A stretch of 64,000 nucleotides of DNA from Cornus controversa (GCA_026545225.1 CM048853.1:51199755-51263754); one strand, 5' to 3'. Positions 1 to 13,757 are shown, numbered from the stretch's first letter. Numbers and translations: made by a program. Notes: a model not told the origin generated them from the sequence alone.

Positions 1-254
1 AAATACATTTATAAAAGAAATAACAAATATACATTAAGCTTACTAAGATAAATAAAAGATTTTTAGAGTAGTTGTATAGTGAAATCTTCTCTTTATCTCA
101 AAATTGAAGATTGAGGGTTCAAATTTCATAGGGTAAGTTGATAGGTGAGTTAGTTATTCTTAAGGGAAAAAAAATAAAGAAGAAAAAAGAAAATAAAAAT
201 ATTTTCATGATATTATCAATCTGGAACCTTTTTTTTTTTTTTTTTCAGAAATTA

Positions 255-2455
255 ATTTAACAAAATTGTTAAATTAGTATTGAGGAAATAGTAGTGAATA
301 ATATTTAGACTTGCACTCCACTTTTTATATATATATTTTTTGTTTTTGAAAATAATAAAATTAAAATGACAATCGTTCTTTAAAAGGCTCTCACAATTCA
401 CTATTATTCTAAAAAGTATTCTTACAATTTACTTTCGATTTTTTTTTGTTTTGCCATTTTCTTATAAATTAAAAAAATCAAGTCAAATGCTAGTATACAA
501 AAATGTAGTTCCAATATCATATAACCAAAATAGTAAAATTTTTGTAACAGCAAAACATACTCACCTTTTTACCGCAAACGTAGCGATCCAAATAATTTTG
601 ATTCTGATACCTTGAACCAAGAGAAACATTAAGTTTCCCTATAATTAGAGAACATGATTCATGAGATACATTTACAGCTACATTTAATATAATTTTTGTA
701 CCATCAAAAAATACCTATCATTTTACCACAAACGTGACGAACCAAATTATTCTGATTAGTCATGAAAGCAGTAGACAACTAATGTTCTTCAAACAAACTA
801 CCTGAAACTGAAAATATGGAGTTTTTTTTCAATTTTCTGTTCCATTTGCAATGGGCTCCACCAGCTACAAGTGGCCCGTTTGCAATCTAATAAAAAAAAA
901 AAAAATAGATTCTTCATCTTCTTTGTTACTCACCAGGCGCAGCTTGAAAAAAGTTGAGGCCTTAGGTAAGAAATTAAAAAGATAATTTTCTAATATTTAA
1001 TACAGTATTATAAATAACATTAATTAGGTCTAAAATAATATATTAATTATCTAATAAAAATGAATATAGAAAAGAATTTTACAAAAGATTTGAGAGATAT
1101 GGATTATGGAATGGGAATTGACAGATACAAATTACCAGAAAAGAAAAAAAAAATCATATAAACACATGCGCACACCACAATTGTGATTCGTTTGACATAC
1201 ATGCTCGTGGCTTCCCTAACCTAAACATTCAAGTAGTGAGGTTCTTTTTCATTAAGTTCTCCATGCTAAATAAATATTTTAATTAGTATGAAATTATATA
1301 TGTGTGTATATATATATATCAAATTTTTTATTAGCCAAAAATACCCACTGCAATACAACATTTGAAAAAAATAATTGGGGTTTCTAATTTTAACAAATTG
1401 TCCAATCCAATACTTAAATTTAGTGCATCACATTTATTCAACTTTCATATTCATCGATCACAATATCAAATAAATCATATCACCGATTTAAAATACCATT
1501 CATTATAATAAAATCCACAATATTCCAATATCAACTAATAAAATTCGATCTCTATCACATGGCTATTCTTACTTACATGATCACTAAGATAACGAAAATA
1601 GTATAACTAAATATCTCTAAACCATCATGTGCTTTCTCAACAAATTATCATTGTCTAACCAATTAAGAGATTCAACTTTCAAATTCATCTACCACAATAT
1701 CAAATAAATCATATCACCAATTAAAATACCATTCATTATAATAAAATTCACAATATTCCAATATCAACTAATAAAATTCAATCTCTTTCACATGGCTATT
1801 CTTACATGATCACTCATACTAAAAAATACACTAAAATAGCAAAAATAGTATAACTAAAAATCTCCAAATCATCACATGTACCAAAAAGTGCTACTTTTTG
1901 AACTAATTATAAACACTAACTAATCTAAGTGTATTTTGTCTCAATTAAACTAATAATATTTAATTACAATTCTTCATAATTTTTGGGTTTTTTTAGATAA
2001 TTTTCCTTAATTTTAAATATTAAATAATTATATATATTTAATTCGAATAGACCCAAAAACGAACCCATCATCTCAAGCCTGGCAAGTGAACCACAACCAG
2101 CCCAGCCCGAGGCCAACCACCCACATCACAAGTCTGCACGCGCAATTGGGTCTTCTTCCCACTTTGATTTCAAGCCCGAACACTAACCAGAGCACTAGAT
2201 TATGATTCCAATCTCTTTTACTACAAAATCTAACCTTAATCAAAATCTTGGAATTCAAATACATATATAGGTTCCTTGTCTAAGTTAATCCCATGACAGT
2301 AATAAGTTGTCTTCAAGCCATATGCAACCTCTACGCCCAAACCTATTAGATATTGTTCATACTAAAATCATGGGTTATAATTCTTGAAATAAGCCATACC
2401 AGATTAATGTTTCAACCATTCGAAATACTTCAACAGTTTTAAATAAACCTATATA
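255..2455 (+). repeat. Left arm of a large inverted repeat
   Basis: This stretch matches the reverse complement of about 25497-31140. Landmarks: 841-975 pairs with about 30100-30250, 2041-2350 pairs with about 25680-25990, and 260-480 pairs with about 30970-31145. The arm contains two tandem copies of a ~235-bp unit (about 1441-1675 and 1676-1895) built around a TTCAACTTTC...CATGGCTATTCTTAC sequence. No TG...CA ends, poly(A) tail or coding domain are visible, so the element class is unknown. The boundaries are approximate, read from where the match fades. It could be one arm of a very large foldback structure or one of two copies of an unknown element inserted in opposite directions. Confidence 0.75.
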
Positions 2456-2744
2456 TATATTGGGTAAAATGCTCTAACCACTCCCAAGTTTAAGTTTATT
2501 ACCTACAGAGAATATTAGTACCTTTGACTGAGGTCAACCTCCTCCAAGTTTGAAAAACTATACCTTAACACCCCAAATATTAATTGACCGTCAAGTCAAC
2601 TAACTTGAAAAGTTAAAATGCCAAAACTACCCTTCCTATTTGAATATACAATTTTACCCTCAATTAGTTAGACATTTATACCCTCAATTTTACTCTCTCA
2701 CTCTCTAACTGATATATTGATATACATATTTATACTATTATTAA
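2456..2744. other. Possible MULE/MITE end fragment
   Basis: Just inside the left inverted-repeat arm the sequence begins TGGGTAAAATGCTCTAACC and holds short low-copy-looking text with several ACCCT-type runs. The opening resembles Mutator-like MITE termini elsewhere in the window (28672 begins GGGTAAAGTGC). I find no matching inverted end, so this is a weak call. No gene is visible here. Confidence 0.2.
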
Positions 2745-3702
2745 AAGTACGAAGGGGTTTTTTAGTTTTAGTAAACTATTTTTTTATTTTTAAATTCAAA
2801 AAAATTATTAAAGCAAAACTCTTTCCTTTTTTATTTAAATTATTTCTCAAGCAAAACCCTTTCCTTTTTTATTAACCCTTTCTTTTTATTTATAAATTTA
2901 CTTTTTTATTTAAATTATTTCCCAAGCAAAATCCTTTCCTTTATATAGATAAATAAACAATTAACTTGATCGTGTATTATTGCAGTATAAGAGATTCAAT
3001 AATTGGAAGTGTGTTTTAAATTAAAAAATAAAATTATCAAAGCAAAACTCTTTCATTTTTTATTTAAATTATTTCTCAAGCAAGACCTTTTCCTTTTTTA
3101 TTAACCCTTTCTTTTTATTTCTAATTTCTAAATTTACTTTTTTTATTTAAATTATTTCCCAAGTAAAATCATTTCCTTTATATATATAAATAAATAATTA
3201 ACTTGATCGTGTATTATTGCAGTACAAGAGATTCAATAATTTGAAGCAGGTGATTCAGACGGTTTAATCTTCACAAAGTTTCAAAACGTTTTGCACGTAA
3301 TTTTTTTAATCTACCATACATGCATGTTCATCTTAGCCCAGGGTTTTTTAGTTTTAGTACACTATTTTTTATTTTTAAATTGAAAAATAAAATTACCCAA
3401 GCAAAACTCTTTCCTTTTTATTTAAATTATTTCTCAAGCAAAATCCTTTCCTTTTTTATTAACCATTTCTTTTTATTTCTAATTTCTAAATTTACTTTTT
3501 TATTTAAATTATTTCCCAAGCAAAACTCTTTCCTTTATATATATAAATAAACAATTAACTTGGTCGTGTATTATTGCAGTACAAGAGATTCAATAATTTG
3601 AAGCGGGTGATTTCAGATGATTTAATCTTCACAAAGTTTCAAAACATTTTGTAAGTAATTTTCTTAACCTACCATACATGCATGTCCATCTTAGTCCAGT
3701 AT
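2745..3702. repeat. AT-rich tandem repeat, about 2.5 units
   Basis: A unit of roughly 300-360 bp recurs, marked by CGTGTATTATTGCAGTA followed by AGAGATTCAATAATT at about 2966, 3210 and 3565, and by CAAGCAAAACTCTTTCC lines upstream of each. The last two units also share a tail ending in CATACATGCATG. A further decayed piece of the same unit lies at about 7841-7925. The open reading frame across 3320-3550 is phenylalanine- and lysine-rich low-complexity text and is not a gene. Confidence 0.7.
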
Positions 3703-3821
3703 GTTTTACATGAATTCTTTTTATTTGGTGTGTTTGTGTACTAATTAAATACACAGTATGTATTACGCAAATATATGCATTTATGTACGTTTATATGATC
3801 TATGAACAACATGTACAGTGT

Positions 3822-6350
3822 TGTTGATCTCAAGGTTTCAACCATAGGTTATTTAGGTGATTTTGATGATAACAATCTATTGTAGTGTAGATCTAATAAG
3901 TTTACTTGACTGTGCATTTTACAAGGTATAAAATTATCTCAAGTATTCTTAAGGCTTTGGACTTCAAAGGGACTTACAAGAAGATATATAAAGTCACACG
4001 ATCATAGAACTCAAAGATCAATAATCAAGATCAATAGCAAAGTTGAAGTGAAGCCACGTGATGAAAGAATCCAAGAGCTTAAAGATTTGAAGATCAAAAG
4101 ACTTGGGTAGGCTAGTCTTGGGTGAGTGTTTGTATTTATTGTAAAGTTACTTTGATGTACTCACATGAAAGCTCTAGGACCAATGCATATAATTTATATC
4201 ATTCATAAGTCCTTAGAGTATAAGCAATAGGCCATGAACTTCATTTATAACATCATGAGGTCTTTTCTAAGGTTGAGTTAGTTCAAGCTTTCATAAGCTT
4301 TGGAAGAATTCAATTATTAAGTCATAACTAGGACCATGTATTTCAATAATATCATTTAGAATGATCTTTAGGAATTAGAGCAATAAGGCTTTGAACTTAT
4401 ATGTTTAAATTAAAAAAAGTCTTATGTAATATTGAGATGATCTCCAATTGAAAATATCTTAAATACTCAATATTCACATTCAGTCGATGAACTTCAAGTT
4501 AAGTTTGAGCTTACTGAAACCTAAGTTTGAGCTTACTGAAAGTTTGAGCTTGCTGAAAGTTAAGTTTGAGCTTGCTGAAACCTAAGTTTGAGTTTGCTGA
4601 AAGTTTGAGCTTGCAGAAAGTTAAGTTTGAGCTTACTGAAACTCAACTTTGAGCTTGTTGAAAGTCAACTTTCAGCCTGCTGAAAGTTCACTTTAATTTA
4701 GCCGACTGAAAATGCACTTTCAGGTGACTGAAAATGGCAGTAGGTTTTGATATATCTGGAGCACTTTTCAGCTGACTGAAACCTTATTCCCAGTCGACTG
4801 AAAGTTGCTGGATCTGGATCTAACGGCTAGTTCAGTGCATTTAATGCTCACAACTACCCTCCAACAGCTATATTTTTCAAAAACTCTATATATATGTGTT
4901 TGGAGCTGTTTTTAGTTGAGAGAGAAGATGGCAAGAGAGAAACTCACCTTGTGCATTTAGTTTATACATATTGTGAATGAGTTCTACCATGAATCCTTCA
5001 TCTCATATCAATTGGTAGAAACTCTCTTGTAAGAAAAAGAGAGAGAGTGAACTTACATTGCATATCTATTATTCATCTTTCATATACATCTAGAGTTGAG
5101 CTTTCATATTGATTCATCAATTATAACTCTAGGTATGTGAGCTATTATTTGTGTATCTATCTATTGAAGGATATTTTTTATTGTACTCAAACTCCTATTC
5201 ATCCTATTTGAGAGAAAGTCCAAGATGTACTCTTGGCAAAAAGGGATTGCTTCATGGAAGCATGTAAAGGTTCTCATTTGAGACATCAAAAGTGAATGGA
5301 AGACCAAGTTATGCGCTTGGCAATAAAGTCTTGGTGAAGTGTTCACCAGAGCAAAGAAAATCAAGTGTTGGCTTGACAATTGTAGATGTTTGTTTTCCAC
5401 CCTTAAAGGAAGTTTCATAGTGGAAACCTCAAGATGAGCTCTTGAGGCATGGACGTAGGCCTAAGTTGCCGAACCATGTAAATATCGTGGTGTTACTTAG
5501 TTTATATTTCTCTAACCCTTAACTCCTCTACTTAATAACATTCTATATATTTAATTTCATTATGCTTTATATATAAATGCTATTAGTTTATATGCTCTAA
5601 TTCATATGAGGAGGATGGGATGAATGCTTGGAGTATGTTGATTGATTGAGTATTTATTTGATTATTCATCTCCAATTAAGTTGCACACCATATGTTGATA
5701 AAATGTCTCTATGAGCTTTAATTATATTTTAGCATTGGTAGACATATATCCACTTAACTCATTTCATTCATTATCCAATGAACCATTTTATGAATGAATG
5801 AGTAGCACTCTAAATGCTTGATTAATTGTCTATGTGAATTTTACTTTTTACATCATATTCATAGATAATTGCTCAAGTACCCTTTTGATTAGTATACTTC
5901 TTTATTTTGCTAGCATTTGTTTTATAATTGTTTATTTAATGAATGTTGTTTAAATGCTACATATAAGGAGGATGGGATGTATGCTTGGAGTATATTGGTT
6001 AAGTTGTGGAATTGATTGTATTGTAAATTGATTGAGTATTTATTTGATTACCTTTTGTCAATCAATTTGCATATCATGTGTTTAATTAATCACACAATCA
6101 ACATTTTCACACATTATAAGCATGATACGTTGCACTTTCATGAACACTTCATTCATCATATCCACTTGATCATTTAAGTGTATGATAGATAGAACATTCT
6201 CATTTTCACTTGTTGAATATATAAGTTTATCAAGTATTTGACAAAAAATCAAACAAGTCTACTTTTGTCAAAATGAGATCAATAAAAAAAATTTCATCGT
6301 TTGCCTATTGTCCCTTTTCACCCCCCTCTAGGGACAAATCTTGGGTAACA
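3822..6350 (+). mobile_element. Solo LTR, Copia type (SIRE/Maximus-like)
   Basis: A 2529-bp sequence starts TGTTGATCTC, ends GGGTAACA, and is flanked by perfect 5-bp direct repeats AGTGT at 3817-3821 and 6351-6355. Such TG...CA ends with a 5-bp target duplication are the mark of an LTR. No internal region or second LTR is present, so it is a solo LTR left by recombination. The TTTTGATGATAACAA motif near the start and the CCCCCCTCTAGGGA text near the end fit long-LTR Copia elements. A TATA-like CTATATATATG lies near 4885. The second half contains an internal ~360-bp repetition around GAGGATGGGATG (about 5610 and 5967). Clan assignment is inferred from motifs only. Confidence 0.8.
4495..4800 (+). 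repeat. Minisatellite inside the solo LTR
   Basis: Short units of about 19-32 bp built on AAGTTTGAGCTTGCTGAAA repeat about ten times, then drift into CTTTCAGTCGACTGAAAG-like text. The array lies upstream of the TATA-like box of the LTR, in the U3 position. It is non-coding. Confidence 0.75.
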
Positions 6351-6539
6351 AGTGTCTCTTGGTAATCATTGATTAACATGTAGTAATAATTCTGGTACGC
6401 AATAGTGTGTGAGTGTGTGTGTATATATATATAAAACCAAGAGATATTTAACCATCTCTCTTGATAATCAACTTGTATGTCGTAAGAAGGATACATAGAT
6501 ATATGTATGATCTCTTTTTTTATTTTTGATGCAACTGTT

Positions 6540-6826
6540 AGAAGTATATTTGGTGTATATTTTTTGTACCTAGCTCGGAATATTAATTCTAATAGTACAT
6601 GATTGGATTTTATATGCATAATGCACTTAGAGATATATAATTGATAATGGTTGTGTAATAAATAATATTATATTTTAAGATTTTGTGTTATGGATGAAGT
6701 TAGAGTGTGAAGAAATAGAATTAGAAAAAAATACTTATTTAAATAATATTATATTTTAGGAGTATGTATTAGGAATGAAGTTATTGAGAGAATAAATAGA
6801 ATTAGAAAAAATATCAATATATAAGA

Positions 6827-6858
<32 letters not shown>

Positions 6859-7530
6859 TGTTTGAATTTCAAAAATAAAAAGATGATGTGTTGGGGATGA
6901 TGTGTGAGAGAAAGAATAAATAGAATTAGAAAAGTTATAAAAATAAGAATTATAATTTTATTTCTGTTTTTTTTTTAAATAGGAAAAATTTGTGTTAGGG
7001 TTGAAGTGTGAACTAAATTGAAATTATAACCTAATTAAGCCATATTTGGTGTAGATTTTTTGTGCCTAGCTCGAAATATTAATTCTAACAGAAAATGATT
7101 GCATTTTATATGCATAATGCACTTAGAGATATATAATTAATAATGATTGTATAATAAATAATATTATATTTGAGGAGTTTGTGTTAGGGATGAAGTTAGA
7201 GAGTGAAGAAATAGAATTATAAAAATAAATAAATAATATTATATTTTTGGAGTATGTGTTAGGAATGTTGTAGGTGAGAGAATAAATAGAATTATAAAAA
7301 ATATCAATATATAAGAATTATAATATATATATATATATATATTTTTTTTTGAATTTTAAAAATAAAAAGATGGTGTGTTGGGGATAAAGTGTGAGAGAAA
7401 GAATAAATAGAATTAGAAAAGTTATAAAAATAAGAATTATAATTTTTATTTATTATTTTTTCTGAAATAGGAAGAATTTGTGTTATGGATGAAGTGTAAA
7501 CTAAATTGAAATTCTAACCTAATTAAGCTA
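6540..7530. repeat. Tandem duplication of a ~495-bp AT-rich unit
   Basis: The segment at about 6545-7034 is repeated at about 7042-7530. Both contain TTTGGTGTA...TTTTTTGT, CCTAGCTCG, the line TTTTATATGCATAATGCA, GAGAAAGAATAAATAG and a central (TA)n tract (6834-6858 and 7323-7342). The copies differ by scattered substitutions and small indels, so the duplication is not recent. No gene is visible. Downstream, 7531-7840 is unrecognised AT-rich sequence. Confidence 0.75.
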
Positions 7531-7926
7531 CTCTAAATGAATTTGAAATTCTTTAGACATTTAAGAAAAAAATAATTCTAATTAAATTAAATGACTTGAA
7601 ACTCCGTAAATTATTTTTTCTAATTAAATTATTTAAAATTTTAAAACAAGAAGATTTTGTGTTAGGAATGAAGTGTAAGAGAAAGAATAAATAGAATTAG
7701 ACAAACATATACATATTAATATATAAAGATGGGTAAAATCCTCTTACAAATTAAAATATTTATTATATTAATAGTTTTACAATTCGTCTTACATAGATAA
7801 TATATACTTTAGACCATTAAATAATACAAAAGTACAAAAAGGTTTTTTAATTTCAGTACATTATTTTTTTAATTTTTAAATTAAAAAATAGAATTACCCA
7901 AGAAAAATTATTTTCTTTTTTATTTT

Positions 7927-9085
7927 GAAAGACTAAGGAAGGGGTCTATGGTATCCGATAACCAATTCAGTTTCATGCCAGGGAGATCAACAATGGAAGC
8001 TATATACCTACTCAGGCAATTAGTTGAAACATGTAGGAGTAAGCAACAAAACATACATATTATTTTTATAAACTTAAAAAAAGCGTGTTATAGGGTCCCA
8101 AGAGATATAATTTGGTGGGTCCTAAAAAAACAAGTCTCCTTACAAATTATAAAGAGTATCCATGTCTTGTATATGAATACAAAAACTAAAGTCCGTATCA
8201 TATGTGGTGACACTAGTGAGTTTTTCATAAATGTAGGATTGCACCAAAAATTGGTGTTAAGCCCATATCTTCTTGCAATAATCTTAGATGAGATAACCAA
8301 AGACTTCCAAAATGAGATTGCATGGTGTATGATTTTTGCTCATGATATTGTAGTACTTTTGGATACCAATGTATTAGAATCGAAAGGTTTGAAAATTAGT
8401 CGAACTAAAACCGAATATATGGAGTGTAAATTTAATAAAGATTCAAAAATTGAAAATATAATGATAGTGCAAGACCAAAAGGTTACTCAAAATAACCAAT
8501 TGTGGTACTTATGATCGATAATCTAAAATGATAGATAATGACATAACTAGTAGAATATGTGCGAAATGGATAAAATGGAGGCAAGCTAGTGTGATATTAT
8601 GTGATAAAAGGATAACACATAAGTTAAAAGAAAAATTTTATAAGATCGTTATTAGACCAACTATGTGCAAAGTGTTAGGCCCTAAAAAAGGGGCAATAGC
8701 AACGTTTTCATGTAGCGAAAATGAGAATGTTAAGATGAATTATTAAAATGACTAGAAGAAATAATGTTTCTAATAAGAGTTTGAGAGAAAAATTAGGTGT
8801 AACACCCATTTGTGAAAAAATTAGAGAGAGTATATTGAGATGATTTGGACACGTGTATCGAAGACCTAGTGACGCACTGGTGAAGTGATGAGAACTAGTT
8901 TTGATAAAATGTAAGAGACGAACATGGCGACAAAAAATAACGTGGGATGAGGTTATTAGAAATGACATAATAAAGATAAATTTGGCAGGAGAAATGACCA
9001 TTAATAGAAAATATTGGAGAGAGAGAATTCATGTGACTGACCTCATTCATATAGGATTAAGGCAAGGATGATAATAATGATGATT
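7927..9085 (+). mobile_element. RTE-clade LINE, 5'-truncated relic A
   Basis: The reading frame at 7948-8514 encodes the middle of a non-LTR reverse transcriptase of the plant RTE type: NQFSFMPGRSTMEAIYLL, a degenerate FIDLEKA-like block, GLHQ..LSPYL, and FAHD where the family has FADD. A more decayed stretch downstream contains the C-terminal FGHVYRRPSDAL motif at about 8840-8880. The end, near GATGATAATAATGATG, fits the (TGA)n-type 3' terminus of RTE elements. The 5' half, including the endonuclease, is missing. Stops and frame changes after 8514 and the Asp-to-His change in the catalytic motif show it is dead. Confidence 0.85.
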
Positions 9086-9671
9086 ATTATTTATATTTTA
9101 CAACTTTCTTTGCTTTTATTTTCAATTTTTATCATTGAAATCCTCTTTATTGAAGAACAAAAAACTTGGTAGAACAGCTAATTCTTGCCTTCTCACATCG
9201 TATGATAATTGTTAACACCGATTTGATCTAGTGATTGATGGTATTATATTTACGAGGATAGTTTGATTTTTTTCGATTTGAATCAAGACTAACTTTGCCA
9301 CTTCTGCACAATCAAATTTAAACGCTATCATACAATCTTTTCGTCCTTAAAAAAAACATGGTGGGCTCCACCCCCATTGTCCTTCTCTCTATTCTCCTTA
9401 AAAAAATAAAAATATTTCATTAAAAAAATAAAAAATAAAATGAAAAAAATATGATAATTGATAACAATCTCGTTCAAGATTATTCAAGTGTTCCAATTGT
9501 ATATTTATTTATTTAGTTGCCTCTTATTGTCATTTTCACTGGAATAAGTATTGATATATTTTTCTTCATCACGTGCCCTTTTGATGAGGAACATTTTATA
9601 GGTTGATAGCCACGCATCTTAATTAATCCCCATTTTCACGCATCTACTGATCATGTGCTCCATTATATTCA

Positions 9672-9930
9672 GGGAAAATTAGATTTTGGTGACCAAAATT
9701 TAAAAAAAATTGCTTTAGAGTGACTTTAAACTCAATAAAAGGTAAATAGTGACTAATATTGAAAAATAATTGCCAATGAGTGATTATTTAACTTTAATGT
9801 CCAAAATACCCTCTCTTTTATTTTATGATTCTTAATCCCTTTTTCGTATTCTCTAATCTCAATTCTAAATATCAAAGTATCAAAAGACATAAAAGGATTC
9901 TAGAAAAGAAAGTGTATATAGAGAGAGAAA

Positions 9931-9973
<43 letters not shown>

Positions 9974-10541
9974 GACATATATATATTCATCTTACAATTA
10001 ATGTATGTGCATATATGAATTTTTTTTCTTTGGTGGATTGTAGGGCTCCAAAGATGGTACAAAAGTTATAACTTGATATGAATTAACTATTTGAGACCTA
10101 TATAAGAAAAGAAAGATTAAGAGAAGAAGTTGATATCAACTATCATTGTACAGTAGATAATAGGTTTATTAGCCAAGTCTATTTCTATCCTCCAATATTC
10201 CTTATTAATAATTAATTGTACCCAAATTAGGTTTTTTTTTGTTAATGATATATTAATATAAAGGAATATATATATATATATATCTTCTTTAGAATGTATA
10301 TATGTTCATATATTGTATATAAGTTATATGATTATTTGAAGTTTATGATATTTGGGTTTGAAAAAAATAAAGAAATGATAGAGATCTATGAAGAGAACGA
10401 AGGGTATTTTGAGCTTTAAAATTAAATGGTCACCAATTAGCAATTATTTTTTAAGTTTGGTCATTATTCACCTTTTATTGAGTTTAAGATCACTAAAAAG
10501 CAATATTTTTTCAATTTTGGTCACTGAAATCTAATTTTTCC
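9672..10541. mobile_element. Mutator-type non-autonomous element (870 bp)
   Basis: It starts GGGAAAATTAGATTT and ends with the inverted counterpart AAATCTAATTTTTCC. The ends pair over about 120 bp, including GACCAAAATT and CTCAATAAAAGGT. The flanks are TTATATTCA (9663-9671) and TTATATTTA (10542-10550), a 9-bp target duplication with one mismatch. Copy B of the segmental duplication has the empty site at about 16085. Long inverted ends with 9-bp duplications point to the Mutator superfamily. It encodes nothing; the interior has CT and TA microsatellites (9928-9972). Confidence 0.8.
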
Positions 10542-10873
10542 TTATATTTAAACTAAACTATTATACATGTTTAAACTAATCCCGATTTTCACGCATCTAC
10601 TGATCATGTGCTCCATTATATTTAAACTATTACACAAGTTTAAACGAATTTTCTTTAAAATATACTGTCAAAATTGTCACTATGCCAGCCATGACAAAGA
10701 TCTGCAATTCAAACAAAAGAAGTATAACTGTATATCTATATATATGGTGCATGCATACTTCAATTCTTGGTGAGCCCTTAACTACGTATACGAAGCTACG
10801 TACTCAACTAATCTATAATATCAACCATTATTTTAGACCAACTTGATCATTTATGTGGTACTATATAGTGTAA

Positions 10874-11362
10874 TCATTTTTTTTTAATGGTAAAGCAAAT
10901 ATATAAATATATAAAAAAAATTACAAAGAAATGATTGAGATTAATAGAGTTATACCTAACCAATAGAAATAAAAACCAAGCCTAAATATTGAGACACCCA
11001 AAGCTTAGCTCAGGCAAGAAAATCGCAAATTAGGATTCTGAATTGTTGTAAATGAAAAATTCGGAAAGATTCCTGTTATCCATGATCCGAAAGGAAGATC
11101 CGTAATTCTTTCAACTTGTGCTTGTGCTAAGAAGCTTGCATCTGATTATATCAATAATCAAAATTAGAACTTGATTTACCGTAGAGCTCTTTCCTCCATT
11201 TAACCTAGCATTGCGCTCCTTTCAAATGTAGCAGACACTTGCTGGAAGGCTTAATTTACAAAGCCAATCTACACAATTCTTGGGGTTATCTTTCCAACAC
11301 CATGTGATAAGCTCACTCCACGCTAGAAGGGAGAATATGTTAACCACACTTGTGTTGAATGC
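10874..11362 (-). mobile_element. L1-type LINE 3' fragment
   Basis: On the minus strand this reads like the C-terminal zinc-binding/RVT end of a plant L1 (WCWKD, DWLCKL, then KERNAR) followed by a 3' region and a poly(A) run, seen as poly(T) at about 10879 on the plus strand. Flanks GTAATCAT and GCAATCAT look like a short target duplication. Copy B has the uninterrupted sequence at about 16528. It is 5'-truncated, as is usual for LINEs. Confidence 0.65.
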
Positions 11363-12370
11363 AATCATATTTGAGTATAATGGAAAGGACCAAGTTAAAA
11401 TATACAGACCACTAAAGAACAGAAGTAAACTTTTTTTTTTGGGGCAAGGTTACGGGGAGAGATTATTAAGTACTTCTAGATTATGGTTACGACTCAATAG
11501 CAATACGTTATATTTGCATTTGTGTTTTTCTTTATCTCAATACTCATCATGATGGCGTGTTACTTATTAGTCCGAACCTAATAATTTCCCAGTTTGATCG
11601 TACAACTAGTAAGTGCAAAATTACTACATACATTTAAAAGCTCAACTACCCTCGAAATTTCACATACACCTTCTCACTGTTGAATCCAACCACTCCTCTC
11701 TCTCTCTCTGCAGGTGATATTTCCAAAGAAACAAATCTGAAAGACAGACAAAGGAACACCTAAGGAGAAAATTTGTACTTGCGAAAAAAATGCTGTGAAA
11801 AACTCATCAAAGCATTTCAAGAGATTATGAGGCTTGGTATGGTCAGGGGAAAATAGTGAAAGCACAAGAAGTGAATTTTATATATATTTATATACATATT
11901 AAGATTATAGTTATCAAAACAAAAGAAAAATAGAAAGAAAAAAAATCACAATTATCTAACTTCCTACTAACTTTGATTAATTAACACATGAAAATAACAA
12001 AAAATATATTATTTCATATTTAAACTTAAGTACAATTCGTATTCTTTTTACAATTAATATTCTTTTTCACTTTATCAAAAATTTTAGAGTTAGTTCAATT
12101 TTGGAATTCCTTACTACGGTGTTCAATTCAAATCTCTCTATCATATACATGCATGAATAGAATATTCATTGAAGCAATTTAGATTCGGCTTGGTCAAGGT
12201 TGTGCATGTCATTTGTTTTATTAAAAAATATAGTGTTATGATTAAAAAAATAAAGTGCATGCAGATATGTTTATTCACAATAATGAAGTAATGGACAGAA
12301 AAAAGACTTCATATTTTAAGCATAAACACGTGAAAGTATGTGTCTGTTTGCCTCACTGCCCCTGTAAATA

Positions 12371-13757
12371 GAGCCAGGATCATATGTCCTTTCAGGTGAA
12401 TGTTCTACTCGTGTTTTACTTTTTCACCAATTTTAATTTGTATTTTATCACCCATAAAATATATATTTATCACCCTTAAATTCACATTTCATCACCCTTA
12501 AATCTTGAAATACTTTTTGTTAATTTTTTATCAACACTGTTAATCTATGTTTCACCACCCTTAAAACATACATTCACTGTCTTTAAATCTACATTTCACT
12601 ACTCTTAAATATTGAAAAACTTGAAATTTTTTTTGCTTAATTTTTTTATCAACACTGTTAATCCATGTTTCACCACCCTTAAAACATACATTCACCACCC
12701 TTAAATCTTGAAAAACTTAAAATATTTTTTGTTAGTTTTTTGTCACCATCCATAAACATACATTCACCACCCTTAAATTCACATTTCATCACCCTTTACT
12801 CATAAAAAAATAATATTAAGTTAACATTAAATTATTCAACAAATTTAATATGGATTTTCACAAATTTAATAATTTTACTAAAAAATTCCAAGTTATTTTT
12901 TTTTTCAACAAATTTAACCTTGAATTCAACATCCTTAAATATTGAAACATTTGAAAATTTTCAAGTTAATATTTTTGTCAACACTTTTAATCTATGTTTC
13001 ACCACAATATGAGTAAAAAAATATTATTAAAAAAAAGCCATAAGAATTTTGGATCAAAATTTAAAGGTGTTGAAATGTGGATTTAAGGATGGTGAAACAT
13101 GGATTAACAGTGTTGACAAAAATATTAAGTTGAAAATTTTATGTTTTTTAAGATTTAAGGCTTGGTGAAATGTGGATTCAATGGTGATGATGGTAGGTTT
13201 AAGGGTGGTAAAACATAGATTAATAATGTTGATAAAAAAATTAACAAAAGAATATTACAAATCTTTCAAGATTTAAGGGTGGTAAAATGTGGATTTAAGG
13301 GTGGTGAAATGTGGATTTAAGAGTGGTGAATGTATGTTTTAAGGGTGATGAAACATGGATTAACAGTGTTGATAAAAAAATTAAGAAAAAAATATTTCAA
13401 GTTTTTCAAGATTTAAGGGTGCTGAAATGTGGATTTAAGAGTGGTGAATGTATGTTTTAAGGGTGGTGAAACATGGATTAACAATGTTGACAAAAAATGA
13501 ACAAAAAATATTTCAAGAATTAAAGGTGGTGAAATGTAGATTTAAGGGTGGTGAATATATGTTTTATGGGTGGTGAAACATGGATTAACAATCTTGACAA
13601 AAAACTAACAAAAAGTATTTCAAGATTTAAATGTGGTGAAATGTAGATTTAAGGGTGGTGAATATATGTTTTATGGGTGGTGAAATACAAATTAAAATTG
13701 GTGAAAAAGTAGAACACGAGTAGGGCATTGACCCGATAGGGCAGAGGATCCTGACTC
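12371..13757. mobile_element. Mutator-type foldback element (1387 bp) in a TATA box
   Basis: The ends are GAGCCAGGATC and, inverted, GAGTCAGGATC. The two halves pair for hundreds of bases, and the interior is almost wholly made of inverted short units around TTTAAGGGTGGTGAAA (minus-sense units at 12430-12790, plus-sense units at 13070-13690). The flanks CTGTAAATA (12362-12370) and CTAGAAATA (13758-13766) form a 9-bp target duplication with two mismatches. The empty site in copy B is CTATAAATA at 18134-18142, which is the TATA box of the live gene. No protein is encoded. Its RNA would fold into a very long hairpin. Confidence 0.85.

Noticed and set aside
3320-3550. 76-residue hydrophobic frame
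   Set aside because: Low-complexity TTT/AAA text inside an AT-rich tandem repeat, with no support as a gene.
9880-10062. Minus-strand frame with an arginine/glutamate run
   Set aside because: It is a translation of the CT and TA microsatellites inside a non-coding Mutator-like element.
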